From contig CAZXXS010000055.1 of assembly GCA_964644845.1 (NCBI GenBank), positions 1 through 33,070 of the forward strand: a DNA stretch of 33,070 nt, read 5' to 3'. This document shows positions 24,777 to 31,745 of this stretch, piece after piece. Position 1 is the stretch's first letter. The number at the start of each line of letters is the position of its first letter. The notes beneath the pieces are model-generated. The model made no database searches. It was given only the letters and a program-made list of their open reading frames with translations, and was not told the origin of the DNA. Source of the stretch: Geothermovivens sp964644845 (GTDB lineage: Bacteria > Zhuqueibacterota > Zhuqueibacteria > Oleimicrobiales > Geothermoviventaceae). Made by a program: the position numbers and the translations under genes.

Positions 24777-25367
24777 TCACTTTCTCTGGTACCTCCCCAT
24801 CAGCTCGCCTTGTGCAAGCACGTGGCCCTCAGCGGCAGCCAAAACCTGTCTTTTGCTCGCACCGGGTGGCAAATCCAGCTTTGTGTCGAGAGCGTAGAGC
24901 CGGAAGAAGTACCGGTGCGCCGAACCCCGTGGCGGACACGGTCCACCGTAGCCCAGACGTCCGAAGTCGTTCACACCGTGCACAGCCGTGTCAAGGACTC
25001 GTTCCAGAGCTGGCACCGCCTCGGGTAGTCCCTTCAGATCCGGTGGGATGTTGAACAGCACCCAGTGCACCCACGTGCCCACCGGAGCGTCGGGATCGTC
25101 GCAAATCAAGGCCAGGGATCTGGTGCCCTCCGGCACACCGCTCCAGTTCAGTTCCGGCGACACGTCCTGGCCGTCGCACGTGTGTTTCGCCGGGATGAAG
25201 TCTCCGTGCGAAAAGGCCGGGCTTGACAGTTCAATCTTCTGCATGATCCGTTCCTCCCTTGCTTCACCCCCACTGCGCCTTTCCACCCCTTCTCTCCCTT
25301 TCTGCCCCTGACACGCCGTCACAAGCACAACCAAGAGAGCGAGAGTCAAACCCACACTCCCCTTCAC
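24777..25367 (-). CDS. PEBP-family (YbhB/YbcL-like) lipoprotein
   Basis: 196-aa member of the phosphatidylethanolamine-binding / Raf kinase inhibitor-like family. Core motifs: SPAFSHGDFIPAKHTCDGQDVSPELNW, then DDPDAP, WVHWVLFNIP and GYGGPCPP, forming the anion-binding pocket. Bacterial members bind small anionic ligands; physiological role is unknown. Unlike the cytosolic E. coli YbhB it has a lipoprotein signal (MKGSVGLTLALLVVLVTAC, Cys19) before the core, which starts near residue 42. The start is GTG 25367, set by AAGGAG seven bases upstream; an ATG inside the linker is out of frame. A longer in-frame start at 25421 would bury the lipoprotein signal. A -35/-10 pair lies 39 bases upstream. 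Confidence 0.88.
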   Translation of the reverse strand: MKGSVGLTLALLVVLVTACQGQKGREGVERRSGGEAREERIMQKIELSSPAFSHGDFIPAKHTCDGQDVSPELNWSGVPEGTRSLALICDDPDAPVGTWVHWVLFNIPPDLKGLPEAVPALERVLDTAVHGVNDFGRLGYGGPCPPRGSAHRYFFRLYALDTKLDLPPGASKRQVLAAAEGHVLAQGELMGRYQRK

Positions 25368-25405
25368 TGCCCATCTCCTTTCCGGTTTTCCGCTAACCGA
25401 CTCCG

Positions 25406-25434
25406 CACGTACGGAACGCACCAGTCTGTTTCAA
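25406..25434 (-). promoter_or_regulatory. Possible promoter of the PEBP lipoprotein gene
   Basis: Minus strand TTGAAA, 17 bases, TACGTG; predicts a leader of about 30 bases to the GTG start. Good -35 and spacing, weak -10. Confidence 0.35.
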
Positions 25435-25647
25435 CAGTTCCCTCTGCCAACACCCACTCAGGTCAAACCGCGTTGGGCTGCGCAGTTTCGAGGCATCCTC
25501 TCACAAATTTAACGCTTCTCCAGGATCTGGGTGCCCCCGACGTTCCAACCCGCAGCACGAAAGCGTTGCATCCCCTGCGCTTCGTACCGCAACGGGGCGA
25601 CACGACTGCGGTTCCCGGCTTGCCAACCCCGGTACAAAGTGGGCACA

Positions 25648-26775
25648 CTACCGCCGGGTAGCCATCTTGCCACGGGGACCGTAACGTCGTCCCTTCCATT
25701 TGAAAGGAAGCAGCAAAGCGAGCGGTGCCAGAATCACCTCCGTGTTCAGTAACAGTTCTGCGAGCGGGAAAAACACCACGCGACGCCCTACCCCAAGCTG
25801 CTCCGTTGCCCAGATCGCCACGACCAGGTCTGTCCCAAGCTTCAGACCCAGCGCGCTCACAAACGTCCACACGGGTGGGTGCCCCAGCCAGACACCCAGA
25901 GCGAGAAGCACGAGAAAAACGTGGTAGAGGTAAACGAGCACCAGCTGGGCAATTCCTGAGGTGCTGTAATTCAGCAGTTTCGACGCCCATCGGACGCGCT
26001 GCAAGACAAACTCCCGCACAGAAGAAGGTGGTCGAGTCCAGACAAGTGCTCTTTTTTCCACCAGAGCCCTGGCTTCGCCGTGCGCCACCAGGTGCTGCAC
26101 CAGAAAAACGTCGTCACCCGAAGCCACATCGTTCCGCAACGAGGAGAAGTTTGGACTCCCCCGCAGTCGGAGCGTCATGTTCGCCGCGCTGGCGTTCAAC
26201 GCCTGTCCGTAGGCAAGAGCAATCCACCCAGCTGCCTGAAGCCCAAGAAATTCCAGTTCCGCCACCCGGGTCCAGAAGCCAGAGCCAAGGAACAGGACAG
26301 GTCCGACGCAGGCAACCACCCTTTCGGTCAGCGCAGCCACGGTAGAACGCAGCCACGTGTTCGCTGGTACGCTGTCACCGTCCAGCAGAGCAATCACCGG
26401 ATGCCTGGCGCGCTTCAAACCCGCGAGCAAGGCTTCCTTTTTGGGAGCAAGATCCAGCCTGGGTGGCCCCTGCAGTTCGATCAATTCCAGGCTTGGCAAC
26501 ACCCGTTGCCAGGATCGCACGATCTCCGGTGTGCCGTCCTCGCTGCGGTCATCGACCACAATCACCTGCACCTGGTCCAGGGGTAGCCTTTGGGCAGCAA
26601 GCCCTTCGAGGCAAGCCGCAACCTTACTCGCTTCGTTCCGTACCGGCACGATGACCGTAACCGGTTGAGACGGAACTTTGTCCACAGAGGTTCTTCTCAC
26701 TCTCCGCAAACCTCCTAACAAACCGACTGCGTAGATTACGGAGAGGACAACAGGCAGGAGCTCTGCAAGGTTCAC
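25648..26775 (-). CDS. Membrane-bound family 2 glycosyltransferase
   Basis: 375 aa. An N-terminal membrane segment (about residues 4-22) precedes a GT-A catalytic domain, and three to four hydrophobic segments end the protein (about 270-350). Catalytic landmarks: PVRNE (44-48), VDDRSEDGT (74-82), DGDS (132-135, the metal-binding DxD), GDD (220-222, catalytic base region) and QRVRW (259-263), the Q-x-x-R-W type motif of processive and ceramide-glucosyltransferase-like enzymes. It transfers a sugar to a lipid or polymer at the inner membrane; donor and acceptor are unknown. Start GTG 26775 is chosen because AGGAAG lies six bases upstream; a TTG at 26826 is the furthest in-frame start. It lies downstream of an LPG-synthase-like membrane protein, a frequent partnership. 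Confidence 0.87.
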   Translation of the reverse strand: MNLAELLPVVLSVIYAVGLLGGLRRVRRTSVDKVPSQPVTVIVPVRNEASKVAACLEGLAAQRLPLDQVQVIVVDDRSEDGTPEIVRSWQRVLPSLELIELQGPPRLDLAPKKEALLAGLKRARHPVIALLDGDSVPANTWLRSTVAALTERVVACVGPVLFLGSGFWTRVAELEFLGLQAAGWIALAYGQALNASAANMTLRLRGSPNFSSLRNDVASGDDVFLVQHLVAHGEARALVEKRALVWTRPPSSVREFVLQRVRWASKLLNYSTSGIAQLVLVYLYHVFLVLLALGVWLGHPPVWTFVSALGLKLGTDLVVAIWATEQLGVGRRVVFFPLAELLLNTEVILAPLALLLPFKWKGRRYGPRGKMATRR

Positions 26776-27128
26776 CGGCAGCTTCCTGATCAACGTTTTG
26801 CTCAGCTCACTCGATCGGAAAGTCAAAAACTGGAGGGCACCACTTGGTCTCAGACTGAGTCAAAACCGGCGCAAATTCCCCCGCGCACGACCTCGTGCGG
26901 ACAAGGCAGTTCGCTACGGGTTTCCCAAAGCGGTTGGACACACCTGGTGTGGTCTTCCCTGCCCCGGTCTTCGAAAGCGACTTTTCGCAAGAGCCTTCCC
27001 GCAACCGCACTGCCCCCCGCACCTTGGGGGCCTCCGCGCAACCCACCGAACGGCACCTGCGTGGACCGTCGCGAAACCAATCCAACGGACACGCAACCTG
27101 CTGGACAAGCGAGGTGACTGCTGCGTGT
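26776..27128. other. Spacer between the LPG-synthase-like and glycosyltransferase genes
   Basis: 353 bases, no protein gene. Seen: palindrome CGCACGAccTCGTGCG (26884-26899), palindrome CACACCtGGTGTG (26939-26951), and a GCCCCC / GGGGGC hairpin (27012-27017 with 27026-27031). The hairpin has no T tract on either strand, so the two genes may still be co-transcribed. Confidence 0.45.
26939..26951. promoter_or_regulatory. 13-bp palindrome, possible operator
   Basis: CACACCtGGTGTG: two 6-bp arms around a single base, about 165 bp upstream of the glycosyltransferase start. The symmetry fits a dimeric regulator site; no further support. Confidence 0.2.
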
Positions 27129-28118
27129 TCAAACGGAGTTCCGCTCGAGAGCAGACACCCGCGCCTCGCCCCCTGGGTTGGTTGGTTTTCCAGCGTCCGT
27201 GCCCCGGGACAGTCCAGCCACCCAGTGCAGCCCCACGAGCGCAGGCAGCGCCACATTCACGACGTAGATGGTCAACGCACCGGACACTGCGCTCGCCGGC
27301 GTCGCTCCAGCGTACCGAAACAGCAGCGCACTTGCGGCCTCACGCACACCGACATCCCCCACAGACAACGGCAAAACCACCTTCGCCGCCAGGGTAGCCA
27401 GCGCAGCCGCCACGCCCCGAAAACAGCTTACGTGTCCGAATGCAGACACCGCGAGACAAAACTGAACCCCAATCGTCGCTAAGACCACAGCGTTCAGGAG
27501 GACAAAGCGGGCAGCATCCAGAGGACGAATGACACGGGCACCCAACGCGAATTCTCGCACCTGGTGGTGGCTGCGAAGTCGCTCCGGGAGGAACTGTGCC
27601 AGCCGGCGGGCGAACTGAGGAGAGACAAGCCACGACAACATCAGCACAGCCGCCACTACCAGGGCTGCGTCAAGCCCCATGCTCAGAATCGGCAAGTACG
27701 CGAGGCTCAGAAAGCCCAGAATCACCGTGGTCGAAATGGTGAAGTACTTGTCCAGCAGTGTCATGCCGGCCATCAAGCTTTTGCTGCTCTCTGGCACGAA
27801 GTACGCACGTCCGAGCTCGCCGATGCGCCCGGGGGTGGCAATGCCCAGTGACAGACCAGCAAGGAAGGAACGAGCCGCGCTCCGCCAGTCCAGGTCCGGG
27901 AAGGTCAGGTGAGCCACTAGACGCCACCGGTAGATCTGCAAACCAAGGTTCACCAGGGCAAATAACACGACCACAAGCAGAAGCCGGGCGTCAGCCGAGC
28001 CCGCCGTGGCAACGAGAGCGCGCGGATGTACTTTGGCGAGCAGCAACGCCAGAATTGCTGCAGCCAGTAGAACGCGCAGCAAGGGGAAGAACCTGCGAGG
28101 GAAAAAACGCTGAGTCAT
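27129..28118 (-). CDS. LPG-synthase transmembrane-region family protein (AglD/UPF0104-like)
   Basis: 329-aa inner-membrane protein with about eight hydrophobic segments. The family motif TPGRIGELGR lies near residue 95, and the second conserved block PLSVGDVGVREAASALL near residue 250. This is the membrane domain of lysylphosphatidylglycerol synthase without the soluble aminoacyl-transferase part, so it is more likely a flippase-like or accessory factor for lipid-linked sugars than an LPG synthase. The glycosyltransferase gene downstream supports that reading. ATG 28118 has no good ribosome-binding site. The Arg-rich N-terminus (TQRFFPRRFFP) suggests the first residues stay in the cytoplasm. 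Confidence 0.85.
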   Translation of the reverse strand: MTQRFFPRRFFPLLRVLLAAAILALLLAKVHPRALVATAGSADARLLLVVVLFALVNLGLQIYRWRLVAHLTFPDLDWRSAARSFLAGLSLGIATPGRIGELGRAYFVPESSKSLMAGMTLLDKYFTISTTVILGFLSLAYLPILSMGLDAALVVAAVLMLSWLVSPQFARRLAQFLPERLRSHHQVREFALGARVIRPLDAARFVLLNAVVLATIGVQFCLAVSAFGHVSCFRGVAAALATLAAKVVLPLSVGDVGVREAASALLFRYAGATPASAVSGALTIYVVNVALPALVGLHWVAGLSRGTDAGKPTNPGGEARVSALERNSV

Positions 28119-28202
28119 TTCAATTCGAGCTTGAACGAGCAGGTTGGCTTCGAGTTCAGCCTCGCCAGTAGCAGAGGACGCCAGTCAGAAAAGCGTGGGA
28201 GC

Positions 28203-28319
28203 TCACCGCACGGGTAGCCTAATTCGCACTTGAACTACCACAGCGTAGGAAAGTACCCAGAGGAGGTAAAAGAAGCAAGCGCAAATGCTGAGGGTGCTCC
28301 CCCTTTCTTTTTCGAACAC
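28203..28319 (-). CDS. Possible 38-aa single-span membrane peptide
   Basis: GTG start at 28319 with AGGTG seven bases upstream. The peptide has a charged head (FEKERGS), a hydrophobic stretch of about 22 residues (roughly 10-31, with FFYLLWVLSYAVVV) and a basic tail (RIRLPVR). It lies 84 bases upstream of the LPG-synthase-like gene on the same strand. No homologue is recognised. It is short and could be chance, but the charge-hydrophobic-basic layout is what a real small membrane protein looks like. Confidence 0.25.
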   Translation of the reverse strand: MFEKERGSTLSICACFFYLLWVLSYAVVVQVRIRLPVR

Positions 28320-28359
28320 AAGTACACACCTGCGCCGTAGCCACCGCCAGACGCTGAGT

Positions 28360-28574
28360 CTTTCTGCCCGGCCAGGAAGGACCGCTGAACGGGGAAAAGC
28401 GGTCGGGATCCGGTGCCGGGGCACCGTTTTCCGAACGATTCCCGCTTACCAGGGCGGCGTTGTTCTTCAGCAGCAGCGCACCCAATGTGTGAAGGCACAG
28501 AAGAACTCAGGTCGTGTACCTCAGGAGAACGATCCTTGAGGCCAGGGGCAAGGTAACGAGCTCCGCTTGCCCCT
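28360..28574 (+). ncRNA. Candidate structured RNA: chain of consecutive hairpins
   Basis: Plus-strand stems in order: 28360-28366 with 28373-28379 (7 bp, one G.U); 28380-28386 with 28398-28404 (perfect 7 bp, starting on the next base); 28411-28416 with 28421-28426 (6 bp, CGGG loop) followed by TTTT; 28462-28467 with 28501-28506 enclosing 28488-28491 with 28496-28499; 28519-28526 with 28533-28541 (8 bp, one bulge); 28544-28552 with 28566-28574 (perfect 9 bp). Almost every base is within or next to a stem. The TTTT at 28427-28430 could end a plus-strand transcript; on the minus strand the chain would sit in the spacer between two genes. No known RNA family was recognised. Confidence 0.35.
28411..28430 (+). 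terminator. Terminator-like hairpin in an orphan spacer
   Basis: CGGTGC-CGGG-GCACCG followed by TTTTCC on the plus strand. No plus-strand gene lies upstream, so if active it would end an unannotated RNA. The T tract is only four bases. Confidence 0.35.
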
Positions 28575-28703
28575 CGTCCTGAACACTGTCCGGAGCCGCA
28601 CCACGTTATTCGTACCCGTCAGTACGTGGCCTTCCCGTCTGCACCAGCGAAGCGGTTGCGCGATGCGTCCGTGGCTCCCTGTTCTCGCGTTCTGAAGCGG
28701 GGT

Positions 28704-28952
28704 TCAGAACTCCAGCACGAAATTGCCGTCCGGCGTCTGGACAATTCGACCGAAGCACAACACGAAATCCGGCTCCAGCTTCTTGACCAGGCGTGCAGCC
28801 TTACCCGGATTTGACGTTCGGGTGAGTTTGAATTCGGGGTTTTGTTCCAGAGCCTTCAGGGTTTCATTTTCCTCCCCGTCCGGACCGAGGAGAAGGACTG
28901 ACTTCGACTCCGCACATTCACGCTCGTCGCGCCTACCAGCCCTGTTGGTCAT
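28704..28952 (-). CDS. Small receiver-like protein lacking the phospho-acceptor Asp
   Basis: 82 aa from ATG 28952, with AAAGG about five bases upstream. Residues about 16-70 look like the first part of a CheY-type fold: strand SVLLLGPD, helix ENETLKALEQN, strand KLTRTSN, helix GKAARLVKKLE, strand PDFVLCFG. In true receivers the third strand ends in the phosphorylated Asp; here it reads PDFVLCFG, with no acidic residue, and the chain stops soon after (FVLEF), so the second half of the domain is absent. It could be a truncated or pseudo-receiver. The frame is open a further 114 codons upstream but that part is low-complexity and unlike protein. It is isolated between two long spacers. No family name is recognised. 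Confidence 0.6.
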   Translation of the reverse strand: MTNRAGRRDERECAESKSVLLLGPDGEENETLKALEQNPEFKLTRTSNPGKAARLVKKLEPDFVLCFGRIVQTPDGNFVLEF

Positions 28953-29878
28953 GATTCCCTTTCGTTTTGTCTGCGGTGCCGATCGCACCCTCCCGGCGGC
29001 CACGCCAGCTGCACCTACCGTGCCACTCCATCCTGCGTCGTCGTCAGCGGTTGCGAGCACCGCGTCGCCGTTCGTGAAGCACGCAAGTCGTTGAATTTTC
29101 AGCAGATCTACCAAAAGCCAAGCCGCTGGAGCGCTCTGCTTTTGCCCCCCGCTGGCTACATGCGCGGAGTACCTCGGCTGAATCCCGGCCGCTTCCCGTG
29201 CCGAAACGGCACACCGTTGCAAAGAGGTACGACACAACCGGCTCGGAAAACAGAATGGCCCAGGTTCGACGCAAGGCGCAGCCGGCGTCCCCAAGTTCGC
29301 GCCTGACCAGAAAAACCGACACTACCCACCAGGTCGTGAACGCTTTCACGAAGTCCCTCGAGCGTGAGAAAGCAGGAAAGGAGGAAAAAATCACGCGCCA
29401 CCATCCCCCTCTGGTCCCTTGTTAACCGAACTCCGGGAACTACGCGCCTGCGGGAAGCACCTCGGTAGATCCCGGGTGAGGACAGCTTTCACTGACGATC
29501 GCCAGGGGCTCGCACTTCGGGGAAAAGGGTGAACAACACCCAAAGCTTGCCTCGGTCAGGAAACCGTGCGGCTTTTCGAAGTACGGGAAAGCGTCTCTGG
29601 AGTGCCGAGAGGTGAGCGTGCTTGGGCAAGCAGACTCGCCCCCGTTGGCACGAACATCCGGACAAAGTCCGGTCGATTGAAAATTGGAAGAGGGCGTGTA
29701 ACCAACCCGCACTTGTCTCCTCCAAAGCTACTGGCCCCGCGTCCGCGGCTTGAGCCTCCCCGAAAATTACTGCCGGAAAGTGGGGGCCTTCCCTGTCCCG
29801 AAAGCAATTGACTTTTTGCCGGGCTGGTGGTATCTTGGAAGGGTGATCCTCCGGCGGGAACAACTGGGGAGACCGCTC
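28953..29878. other. 926-base spacer upstream of larA
   Basis: No convincing protein gene. Several short frames exist, including a Lys/Glu-rich 56-codon one ending near 29425, but all lack ribosome-binding sites or domain features. Seen: stem GGGTG/CACCC (29527-29531 with 29537-29541), with TTTT following on the minus strand; a TGCTTGggCAAGCA palindrome (29619-29632); a CCGGAC-aaa-GTCCGG hairpin (29658-29672); and the larA promoter at its right end. Confidence 0.5.
29808..29836 (+). promoter_or_regulatory. Sigma70-like promoter of larA
   Basis: TTGACT (29808-29813), exactly 17 bases, then TATCTT (29831-29836). The best promoter match in the window. It predicts a start near 29843 and a 36-base leader with GGGGAG at 29866-29871 before the ATG. 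Confidence 0.7.
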
Positions 29879-31150
29879 ATGCACATTCAACTGCCTTACG
29901 GCAGCTCAACACTCAGTGCAAGTTTGGATTTCGTTGGTCAACCACGGCAACTCTTCCCACCAGACCTCGGCGACTTAGCGAATCCCGTGGCCACCACTCG
30001 CGAAGTTTTTGAGCATCCTCTGGGCACAGAACCCCTGCGCGAGATCCTGCACCGGGGCGAACGAACGACGATCGTGATCCCGGATGCCAGCCGTGTGGCG
30101 GGTCAGCAAATCCTCTTACCCGCCCTGATCGACCTGTTGAACCAGTGCGGCATCGAGGATCGCGACATCACGATCCTGATTGCCACCGGGAGCCACGCTC
30201 TCCCAACCGAGGACGAAAAACGTGGGCTGGTAGGCGAAGAAATCGCCGCAAGGGTTCGCGTGCTCGCCCACGACTGCCGCGACGTCGACGCAAATGTTCG
30301 GCTCGGCAGGACGGCTGCTGGTGTGCCAGTGATCATCGATCAGACCGTCGTGAAAGCTGAACGCCTGATCGTCATCGGTGCTGTCTGGTTCCACTACTTT
30401 GCTGGCTTTGGCGGCGGGCCCAAGCTGCTGAATCCCGGTTGTGCCGCCTACGAAACCATCGTGGCCAACCACGCCTTCACGCTTGACCCAGAGCGTGTGG
30501 GTTTGCATCCGAACTGCCGCCCCGGTCGAACCGAGGGCAATCCTGTTTTCGAGGACCTGCTCGACTCACTCAAGTTCGTCACCGTGGATTTTTCGCTACA
30601 AACGATTGTGGGCATGGGAGGGAAACTCGCTCGAATTTGGGGCGGTGACATCCGGGACGTGCACCGGAGCGCAGTCGACTTTCTGCTGCAGCACGCCACG
30701 GTGCCAGCTCAAGGCCCCTTTCCCCTGGTTGTGGCCAGCGCAGGAGGAGACCCGTACGACATCAACCTGGTCCAGGCACACAAATCGCTGGTCAACGCAG
30801 CCCGTTTTGCGCAGAAAGGCGGAGTCATTGTGTGGCTGGCCGAGTGCAGGGGCGGAGCAGGATCCTGGGGTCTGGAACAGTCGCTTCAGTACCCGGATCC
30901 TGAAACCCTCTACCGAAACCTGCGTCAAGAATTCGTCTTGAACGGCAACACGGCGCTGTCGCTCATGCTCAAGGCCCGCACGTACGACGTCATCCTGGTG
31001 AGCGACCTGCCCCCCGACTGGGTTCGGCGCCTTGGGCTTACTCCAGCGAGCGGTCTTGATGAAGCTCTGGATCTCGCGAAGGACAGATTAGGCCGGGTAA
31101 ATGAAGCACTCGTGCTGCCCTACGCTGCTCAAACTGTGGCTCTTGCTTAG
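29879..31150 (+). CDS. larA: Nickel-dependent lactate racemase family protein (LarA)
   Basis: 423 aa, the full length of the family. LarA enzymes interconvert 2-hydroxy-acid stereoisomers using a nickel-pincer nucleotide tethered to a lysine. Residues match those known from Lactiplantibacillus LarA nearly number for number: Asp69 and Arg72 (IPDASR; known 72 and 75), His106 (ATGSH; 108), His172 (WFHYF; 174), the cofactor-binding Lys182 (GGPK; 184) and the Ni ligand His198 (ANHAF; 200). The enzyme should therefore be active if the cofactor is made; larB, larC and larE are not in this window. The real substrate may be another hydroxy acid. ATG 29879 with GGGGAG and a good promoter; an in-frame upstream start at 29750 precedes that promoter and is rejected. 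Its last 50 bases overlap the next gene. Confidence 0.9.
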   Translation: MHIQLPYGSSTLSASLDFVGQPRQLFPPDLGDLANPVATTREVFEHPLGTEPLREILHRGERTTIVIPDASRVAGQQILLPALIDLLNQCGIEDRDITILIATGSHALPTEDEKRGLVGEEIAARVRVLAHDCRDVDANVRLGRTAAGVPVIIDQTVVKAERLIVIGAVWFHYFAGFGGGPKLLNPGCAAYETIVANHAFTLDPERVGLHPNCRPGRTEGNPVFEDLLDSLKFVTVDFSLQTIVGMGGKLARIWGGDIRDVHRSAVDFLLQHATVPAQGPFPLVVASAGGDPYDINLVQAHKSLVNAARFAQKGGVIVWLAECRGGAGSWGLEQSLQYPDPETLYRNLRQEFVLNGNTALSLMLKARTYDVILVSDLPPDWVRRLGLTPASGLDEALDLAKDRLGRVNEALVLPYAAQTVALA

Positions 31151-31646
31151 TGCGTTGCTGCTCTGGGTAAGCTGTGCCGGTGTACAGCCCGAACCAACTT
31201 TCACCGGCCAACGCAAAGGCACACAGGTCAAATCTGACCCCACGCGCTCCCTGAGATCGGCGAATACCAGTGCGCGACAGCGAATGGCCTTGGCCATTCG
31301 GCAATTCCTGGGAGCACCTTACGTGTGGGGCGGCACGTCGCCTCAGGGCGTAGACTGCTCCGGCCTGGTGGTGGCTGTTTACGCCCAGACGTTTGGCATG
31401 GATTTGCCGCACAGCGCCGCAGCACTGTTCCGAATGGGAACCCCGGTCTCCCGCCACCGGCTGCGCTTTGGGGATTTAGTGTTCTTCACCACGAGGGGCG
31501 GCCCCACGCCCGGGCACGTTGGCATCTACCTGGATAAAGGAGTCTTCGTACACGCCTCCATGTCTCAAGGCGTTGTCGCAGAGCGCCTGGACAAACCTTA
31601 CTACAAACGCCACTGGGCCGGAGCACGGCGGCTCGTGACGTTCTGA
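31101..31646 (+). CDS. NlpC/P60 peptidoglycan endopeptidase, probable lipoprotein
   Basis: 181 aa. An N-terminal hydrophobic signal ends in WVSC-AG (Cys25), a probable lipobox with an unusual Trp at -3. The NlpC/P60 domain covers about residues 60-181, with catalytic Cys86 in GVDCSGLV, His139 in GHVGIYL and a third polar residue His151 in FVHAS. These enzymes cut the peptide stems of peptidoglycan, usually between D-Glu and the diamino acid. ATG 31101 lies inside the end of larA in another frame (50-base overlap), so the two are probably co-transcribed; the functional link is unclear. Ribosome-binding site is weak. Confidence 0.93.
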   Translation: MKHSCCPTLLKLWLLLSALLLWVSCAGVQPEPTFTGQRKGTQVKSDPTRSLRSANTSARQRMALAIRQFLGAPYVWGGTSPQGVDCSGLVVAVYAQTFGMDLPHSAAALFRMGTPVSRHRLRFGDLVFFTTRGGPTPGHVGIYLDKGVFVHASMSQGVVAERLDKPYYKRHWAGARRLVTF

Positions 31647-31745
31647 GCAGAACCATCCGGTCAATTTCTCAACGAACGTTGCGGCTGTCTGCGTTGCGAG
31701 GTTTGAGGGCTCGCGCGATTTGACCTGACAAAGCAAGAGGAAGTG

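Larger units (their letters stand above)
28119..28703. other. Hairpin-rich spacer between the receiver-like and LPG-synthase-like genes
   Basis: 585 bases. The right half (28360-28574) is a chain of stems listed separately. The left half holds a possible 38-codon minus-strand membrane peptide (28203-28319). A further 5 to 6-bp stem is at 28601-28629. No clear promoter for the downstream minus-strand gene was found. Confidence 0.5.

Noticed and set aside
28285..28311. AGGG/CCCT stem followed by TTTCTTTTT as a plus-strand terminator
   Set aside because: The stem is only 4 bp, and the T-rich part is equally explained as Lys/Glu codons of the possible minus-strand peptide.
29198..29425. Plus-strand frame ending in a Lys/Glu-rich 56-codon stretch
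   Set aside because: Composition is not far from coding, but there is no ribosome-binding site, no hydrophobic core and no recognisable domain; the opposite strand is equally open.
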